Assembly (NCBI GenBank): GCA_050260215.1
Contig: JBLNBU010000119.1
Coordinates: 1 to 9,529 of the forward strand
DNA: 9,529 nt
Direction: 5' to 3'
DNA from: JBLNBU01 sp050260215
Lineage (GTDB): Bacteria; Pseudomonadota; Alphaproteobacteria; Rhodospirillales; Magnetospirillaceae
Part shown: positions 5,648-9,529 of the stretch, piece by piece
How the letters are laid out: each line of letters begins with the position of its first letter
How positions within the stretch are numbered: position 1 is the first letter of the stretch
The notes under the pieces: generated by a model
Databases searched by the model: none
What the model saw: only the letters and a program-made list of their open reading frames with translations
Told to the model about the DNA's origin: nothing
Made by a program: the position numbers and the translations under genes

Positions 5648-5962
5648 ATGAAGAATGTGACCGACGCCTCGTTCGACGCCGACGTGCTCAAGGCAACCGG
5701 CCCGGTTCTGGTGGATTTCTGGGCGGAGTGGTGCGGTCCGTGCCGCCAGATCGCCCCGGCCCTGGAAGATTTGGCCAAGGAGATGGGCGACAAGATCACC
5801 GTCGCCAAGGTCAACATCGACGAGAACCCGGCGACGCCCGGCAAGTACGGCGTGCGCGGCATCCCGACCCTGATGATCTTCAAGGGTGGCCAGGTCGCCG
5901 CCACCAAGATCGGCGCCCTGCCCAAGAGCAAGCTGTACGAGTGGGTGCAGTCGTCGCTGTGA
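5648..5962 (+). CDS. trxA: Thioredoxin
   Basis: A 104-residue, full-length single-domain cytosolic thioredoxin that reduces disulfides in target proteins and is recycled by NADPH-thioredoxin reductase. Seen are VDFWAEWCGPCRQIAP with the redox pair Cys29/Cys32 in the classical WCGPC, the buried Asp23, and the cis-proline Pro73 in GIPTLMIFKGG. There is no signal peptide. The ATG at 5648 has a clear Shine-Dalgarno and its own promoter upstream. In many alphaproteobacteria trxA follows addA; here it is instead divergent from a cyclic-nucleotide-binding gene and followed 73 bp later by an exported protein of unknown function, which may share its transcript. A common role in thiol homeostasis with the nearby phytochelatin-synthase-like gene is possible but is only positional inference. 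Confidence 0.97.
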   Translation: MKNVTDASFDADVLKATGPVLVDFWAEWCGPCRQIAPALEDLAKEMGDKITVAKVNIDENPATPGKYGVRGIPTLMIFKGGQVAATKIGALPKSKLYEWVQSSL

Positions 5963-6008
5963 TGATGACCAAGCTCAAGGATCGTCCGGTTCTTTTCGCC
6001 TAGCATCC

Positions 6009-6028
6009 CCCCCGGACATTTCCGGGGG
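6009..6028 (+). promoter_or_regulatory. Hairpin covering the ribosome binding site of the gene at 6036
   Basis: CCCCCGGA (6009-6016), loop CATT, TCCGGGGG (6021-6028) is a perfect 8-bp GC-rich stem. Its right arm is the G-run that, with the following AG, is the only Shine-Dalgarno-like sequence (GGGGGAG, 6024-6030) before the ATG at 6036. No T-run follows, so it is a poor intrinsic terminator for trxA. If it folds, it would mask the ribosome binding site. Confidence 0.55.
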
Positions 6029-6035
6029 AGAACGC

Positions 6036-7388
6036 ATGAGACGGACGATTCCGGCCCTGGTGCTGCTGGCCCTTGCCGGGCCGGCGGCTGCCGGGCCCGA
6101 GGACAAGCAGTTCGTCGCCCGCAGGCTGGCGGCCGACCACCATCTGCAGATCGAGGTCAAGGGCGTCGACGTGCCGGCCGAGGCGGTCGGGCTGTGCAAG
6201 GTCGAAGGTCTTGCCGTGCGCGTGTTCAAGAGTGCCGGCGGGCGTTTCCACCCCGGCTCCGGGCTGGCCTTCTTCCAGCCCTGCGCCACCCGGCCCGCCA
6301 CCGCCCATTCGGGCGAGACCCTGTGGCCGGCCGAGACCTTGCGGTCGGCCAAGGTGGTCGAGGTGTTCCTGCGCCCCGGCCGCGCCGGCCTCGAGACTGC
6401 CGACGGCGGCCAGGGCCTCAAGCTGCTGGACGGCCCCACCGACACTCCCGCGGTGCGTGACGACCCGGCCCTGGTGCGCGAGATGCGCCAGACCATCGCC
6501 TCCTACGAAATCGAGACGGCGCTGAAGCGCAACGACACCAATGCCGCACTGGCGCTGGCCCGTGACGAGGACATGGGCGTGCGCGCCCGGCTGCTGGCCC
6601 AGGTGGCCGCAGGGCTGGCCTCGCGGCCGGCCGGCAAGGACGTGCTCGACGAGGCGGCCAAGGTGCTGGCCGGCCTGCCCGCCGGCGAGGTGCGGCTGGC
6701 TGCCGCCATGGACATGGGCGAGACCCTGGTGCTGGCCGGTGCCGCCGGCCCGGCGCTCGGCATCGCCGTCGTCACCCAGGCCGAACTGGCCGGCGTCACC
6801 GAGCGGGCCCGGCGCGACGAGGTGCTGCTGCACCTGTTCGGGCTGAAGCTGCGCGCAGGCGAGCCGGCGGGCGCACTGGCGGCGCTGGCCCAGGTGTCGG
6901 ACGGCATGGTGCGCCGCGACCGCCTGGACGAGGCGCCCTATGCGCTCAAGGGCTTTGCCGCCAATCCGGCCTCGCCCGACTTCATGGCCAAGCTGCTGGC
7001 CGCCGCCGATGCGCTGCCGCCCGAGCGGCGGGGCGAGGCGGTGGAACACCTGGCCGCCGCCGCCCACAAGGCGGCCGGCACCCTGGAGCCCGCCCAGGCC
7101 GCCCGGGTGGTCGAGCCCGGCGCGGTGCGCCGGCACACGCCGTCGGCCACGGTGATGGCGGTGCTGTCCGAGATGGGCGAAGGGTTGGCCAAGGACCGCG
7201 CCCAGGCGGCACGCTGGTACGCGGTCGCCGCCGCCGGCTTCGGCGGTTCGGACGCCGAGCGGGCCGATGCCAAGCGTCGCCTGGCCGGCTTTACCCCCGC
7301 CGAGCGCGGCGCCGCCGCCCGCCTGCTGGGCGCCGGCCCGGTGGCCCAGGCGACGGTGGAAAAGCTGGTGGACCTGGCGACGAAATAA
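6036..7388 (+). CDS. Exported helical-repeat protein of unknown function (single Sel1-like motif)
   Basis: I do not recognise a named family. The 450-residue product begins MRRTIPALVLLALAGPAAAG, a Sec signal peptide probably cut after Ala19, so it is periplasmic or secreted. Residues about 20-135 are a mixed region holding the only two cysteines seen near the N-terminus, Cys54 (GLCKVEG) and Cys83 (FQPCATR), a possible disulfide. From about 145 to the end it is Ala/Leu-rich and strongly helical, in the style of TPR-like repeats. Residues about 381-405 (GEGLAKDRAQAARWY then AVAAAGFG) match one Sel1-type repeat. The start at 6036 is set by the signal peptide and the GGGGGAG just upstream; the frame stays open further 5' but that part overlaps trxA. 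It lies 73 bp after trxA and could be co-transcribed. Periplasmic scaffolding is a guess from the fold style. Confidence 0.8.
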   Translation: MRRTIPALVLLALAGPAAAGPEDKQFVARRLAADHHLQIEVKGVDVPAEAVGLCKVEGLAVRVFKSAGGRFHPGSGLAFFQPCATRPATAHSGETLWPAETLRSAKVVEVFLRPGRAGLETADGGQGLKLLDGPTDTPAVRDDPALVREMRQTIASYEIETALKRNDTNAALALARDEDMGVRARLLAQVAAGLASRPAGKDVLDEAAKVLAGLPAGEVRLAAAMDMGETLVLAGAAGPALGIAVVTQAELAGVTERARRDEVLLHLFGLKLRAGEPAGALAALAQVSDGMVRRDRLDEAPYALKGFAANPASPDFMAKLLAAADALPPERRGEAVEHLAAAAHKAAGTLEPAQAARVVEPGAVRRHTPSATVMAVLSEMGEGLAKDRAQAARWYAVAAAGFGGSDAERADAKRRLAGFTPAERGAAARLLGAGPVAQATVEKLVDLATK

Positions 7389-7400
7389 GTAGGAACGAAC

Positions 7401-7460
7401 CGTCATGGCCGGGCATGACCCGGCCATCCAGGGACCCCCGGGCCAAGCCCGGGGGTGACG
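7401..7460. repeat. Composite palindromic intergenic element (two hairpins within CGTCA/TGACG ends)
   Basis: This 60-bp element fills most of the gap between the convergent gene ending at 7388 and ahcY ending at 7509. It has two strong hairpins: ATGGCCGGG / CCCGGCCAT at 7405-7427 (9-bp stem, 5-base loop) and ACCCCCGGGC / GCCCGGGGGT at 7434-7456 (10-bp stem, 3-base loop). The outer ends CGTCA (7401-7405) and TGACG (7456-7460) are also inverted, so the whole can fold as a closed two-arm structure. This style resembles dispersed GC palindromes common in alphaproteobacterial intergenic regions, and it may also terminate transcription from both sides. Only one copy is in the window, so dispersal is inferred. 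Confidence 0.65.
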
Positions 7461-7466
7461 ACGGAC

Positions 7467-7497
7467 CCCACCCCCCTTGCGGTGCACGGAGGGTGGG
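7467..7497 (-). terminator. Hairpin just downstream of ahcY, possible terminator
   Basis: Starting 12 bases after the ahcY stop, the minus-strand RNA can form a 10-bp stem between 7497-7488 and 7476-7467 with one G-U pair and an 11-base loop. There is no U-run, as is common in very GC-rich genomes. The composite palindrome at 7401-7460 lies directly beyond and may reinforce termination. Confidence 0.35.
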
Positions 7498-7508
7498 TGG
7501 CTCTCGCC

Positions 7509-8909
<1,401 letters not shown>

Positions 8910-8934
8910 GGATGTCCCTTGCTTTGGATGTGAA

Positions 8935-8953
8935 GCTGCTGGTTTGTAGCAGC
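8935..8953 (-). other. Small hairpin in the ahcY leader
   Basis: GCTGCT (8935-8940) and AGCAGC (8948-8953) form a 6-bp stem with a 7-base loop, and overlap a second palindrome GCAGCGCTGC (8949-8958). It lies 26-44 bases before the ahcY start. It is too small to be a known methyl-cycle riboswitch and its role, if any, is unclear. Confidence 0.25.
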
Positions 8954-8977
8954 GCTGCGGCGCAAACGCAACACCAT

Positions 8978-8993
8978 ATAAAGATATCTTTAT
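8978..8993. promoter_or_regulatory. Perfect 16-bp palindrome upstream of ahcY, probable repressor operator
   Basis: ATAAAGAT-ATCTTTAT is a perfect palindrome in an AT-only island of an otherwise GC-rich spacer, 69-84 bp upstream of the ahcY start and 89 bp upstream of the divergent HlyD-like gene. Its form (AAAGA..TCTTT core) suits an ArsR-type dimeric repressor. From memory of the family it resembles sites attributed to SahR, an S-adenosylhomocysteine-responsive ArsR-family regulator of methyl-cycle genes. A possible ahcY promoter on the minus strand (TTGCGT, 17 bases, TACAAA, within about 8974-8941) lies just downstream; alternatively the palindrome overlaps a promoter. Confidence 0.6.
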
Positions 8994-9081
8994 GTCGCTA
9001 TGGGCCCCGGGCGGGGTGGGGCGGCACGCATCCGGGCGGCCTTTCCCTTCCGTTAACCCGGCCCGGCCAACCCTGCCTGCC

Positions 9082-9529
9082 ATGAAGAGGCGATTGCGCA
9101 TCCTGGTCGGCGGGGCCCTGGTGGCGGTGGGGGCTTGGACCTTCCTGCCCGGAATGATCCATCCCATCAGCACCGACGCCGTCATCAACGCCGAGGTGGT
9201 GACGCTTCGCGCCCCCATCGACGGTGTGCTGGCCGCGGCCGGGTTGCCGGTGGGGGCGCGCATCGAGGCAGGCCAAGTGGTCGCCCGGGTGCATGGGCTT
9301 CACCCAGATTCGACCCGCCGCGACGGGCTGGCGCTGGAACTGGCCGGCCATCGCCGGCTGGCCGCGGCCCTGGGGGTCGAGATCGCCGAGCTGGAATCGC
9401 TGCAGCGCCGGCTGGCCCGCGAGGCCGAGTCGTTCCGGGCCGCCTCGGCCGCAAGGCTGCAGCTGTCCGAAGCCGAGACCCGCGCCCGCCTGGCCGCGGC
9501 CGAGGCCAACCTGGCCCGCGCCCGGGCCG
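9082..9529 (+). CDS. HlyD-family membrane-fusion/adaptor protein, N-terminal part (3' end outside window)
   Basis: An open frame from the ATG at 9082 runs off the window, showing 149 residues. It begins MKRRLRILVGGALVAVGAWTF, a positively charged start and one membrane segment (about 6-23). This is followed by STDAVINAEVVTLRAPIDGVL (30-50) and GARIEAGQVVARV (58-70), the split biotinyl-lipoyl-like hairpin typical of HlyD/MFP proteins. From about residue 78 the chain is Ala/Leu/Glu/Arg-rich and heptad-like, the usual coiled-coil hairpin. Such proteins link an inner-membrane transporter or polysaccharide synthase to the outer membrane; the NAEVVTLRAPIDG form recalls the Alg44-like subset beside glycosyltransferases, but the partner gene is outside the window. 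No clear Shine-Dalgarno precedes the ATG. Nothing firm is seen in 8994-9081 beyond GC-rich sequence. Confidence 0.82.
   Translation, partial: MKRRLRILVGGALVAVGAWTFLPGMIHPISTDAVINAEVVTLRAPIDGVLAAAGLPVGARIEAGQVVARVHGLHPDSTRRDGLALELAGHRRLAAALGVEIAELESLQRRLAREAESFRAASAARLQLSEAETRARLAAAEANLARARA

Noticed and set aside
5388..5651. 87-codon plus-strand frame in the spacer before trxA
   Set aside because: It overlaps the cNMP-binding start and the trxA promoter and start, with no ribosome site or recognisable protein features.
6000..7487. 495-codon minus-strand open frame opposite the exported protein gene
   Set aside because: The product is His/Gly/Arg-rich with no motif, and the plus strand has a signal peptide, a ribosome site and sensible helical protein. 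It is an antisense shadow of high GC.
8910..8977. S-adenosylhomocysteine riboswitch in the ahcY leader
   Set aside because: Only a 6-bp hairpin and a short palindrome are visible in 68 bases; no pseudoknot-like arrangement of the known SAH or SAM classes could be traced.
8910..9263. Upstream extension of the ahcY frame
   Set aside because: The extra 118 residues cross the operator palindrome and the start of the divergent HlyD-like gene. The homologous N-terminus begins at the ATG ending at 8909, which has a clear ribosome site.

Overview
The window is high-GC, densely coding bacterial chromosome. Its gene content and style point to an alphaproteobacterium of the Rhodospirillales, perhaps Magnetospirillum-like. 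This is inferred from the protein types, the bacterial-type AhcY, the strong GC bias and an intergenic GC palindrome of a style common in alphaproteobacteria. No phage, transposase, CRISPR array, tRNA or rRNA is visible.

Layout, left to right. (1) 1-297 (+): the 3' end of a small DUF123/GIY-YIG-like protein. (2) 386-1291 (+): a D-hexose-6-phosphate mutarotase-like epimerase, convergent with the next gene. (3) 1296-1712 (-): a single-domain CheY/Rcp1-like response regulator. (4) 1887-3668 (+): a PAS / degenerate GGDEF / EAL protein, probably a c-di-GMP phosphodiesterase, divergent from the response regulator. Two sigma54-like -24/-12 motifs lie in the shared 174-bp spacer. (5) A leftward three-gene cluster, 5398 to 3596: a cyclic-nucleotide-binding protein without a DNA-binding domain, a one-membrane-segment protein with a pair of Cys-Glu-Pro motifs, and a phytochelatin-synthase-family lipoprotein. 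The last gene overlaps the 3' end of the EAL gene by 73 bp in antisense. (6) 5648-5962 (+): thioredoxin trxA with a recognisable promoter, followed by (7) 6036-7388 (+): an exported helical protein of unknown function whose ribosome binding site sits in a hairpin. (8) 7401-7460: a composite palindromic element between convergent genes. (9) 7509-8909 (-): ahcY, S-adenosylhomocysteine hydrolase, with a perfect 16-bp operator-like palindrome upstream. (10) 9082-9529 (+): the N-terminal part of an HlyD-type membrane-fusion/adaptor protein running off the window.

Functionally there is a signalling block (response regulator plus c-di-GMP phosphodiesterase) and a thiol-flavoured block (phytochelatin-synthase-like lipoprotein, Cys-containing envelope protein, thioredoxin), followed by methyl-cycle housekeeping (ahcY). 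The best candidate for something undescribed is the cNMP-sensor / CEP-protein / phytochelatin-synthase-like lipoprotein cluster, which may be a nucleotide-responsive envelope thiol-peptide system. That is an inference from gene order and motifs only. Most of the rest is ordinary chromosome.
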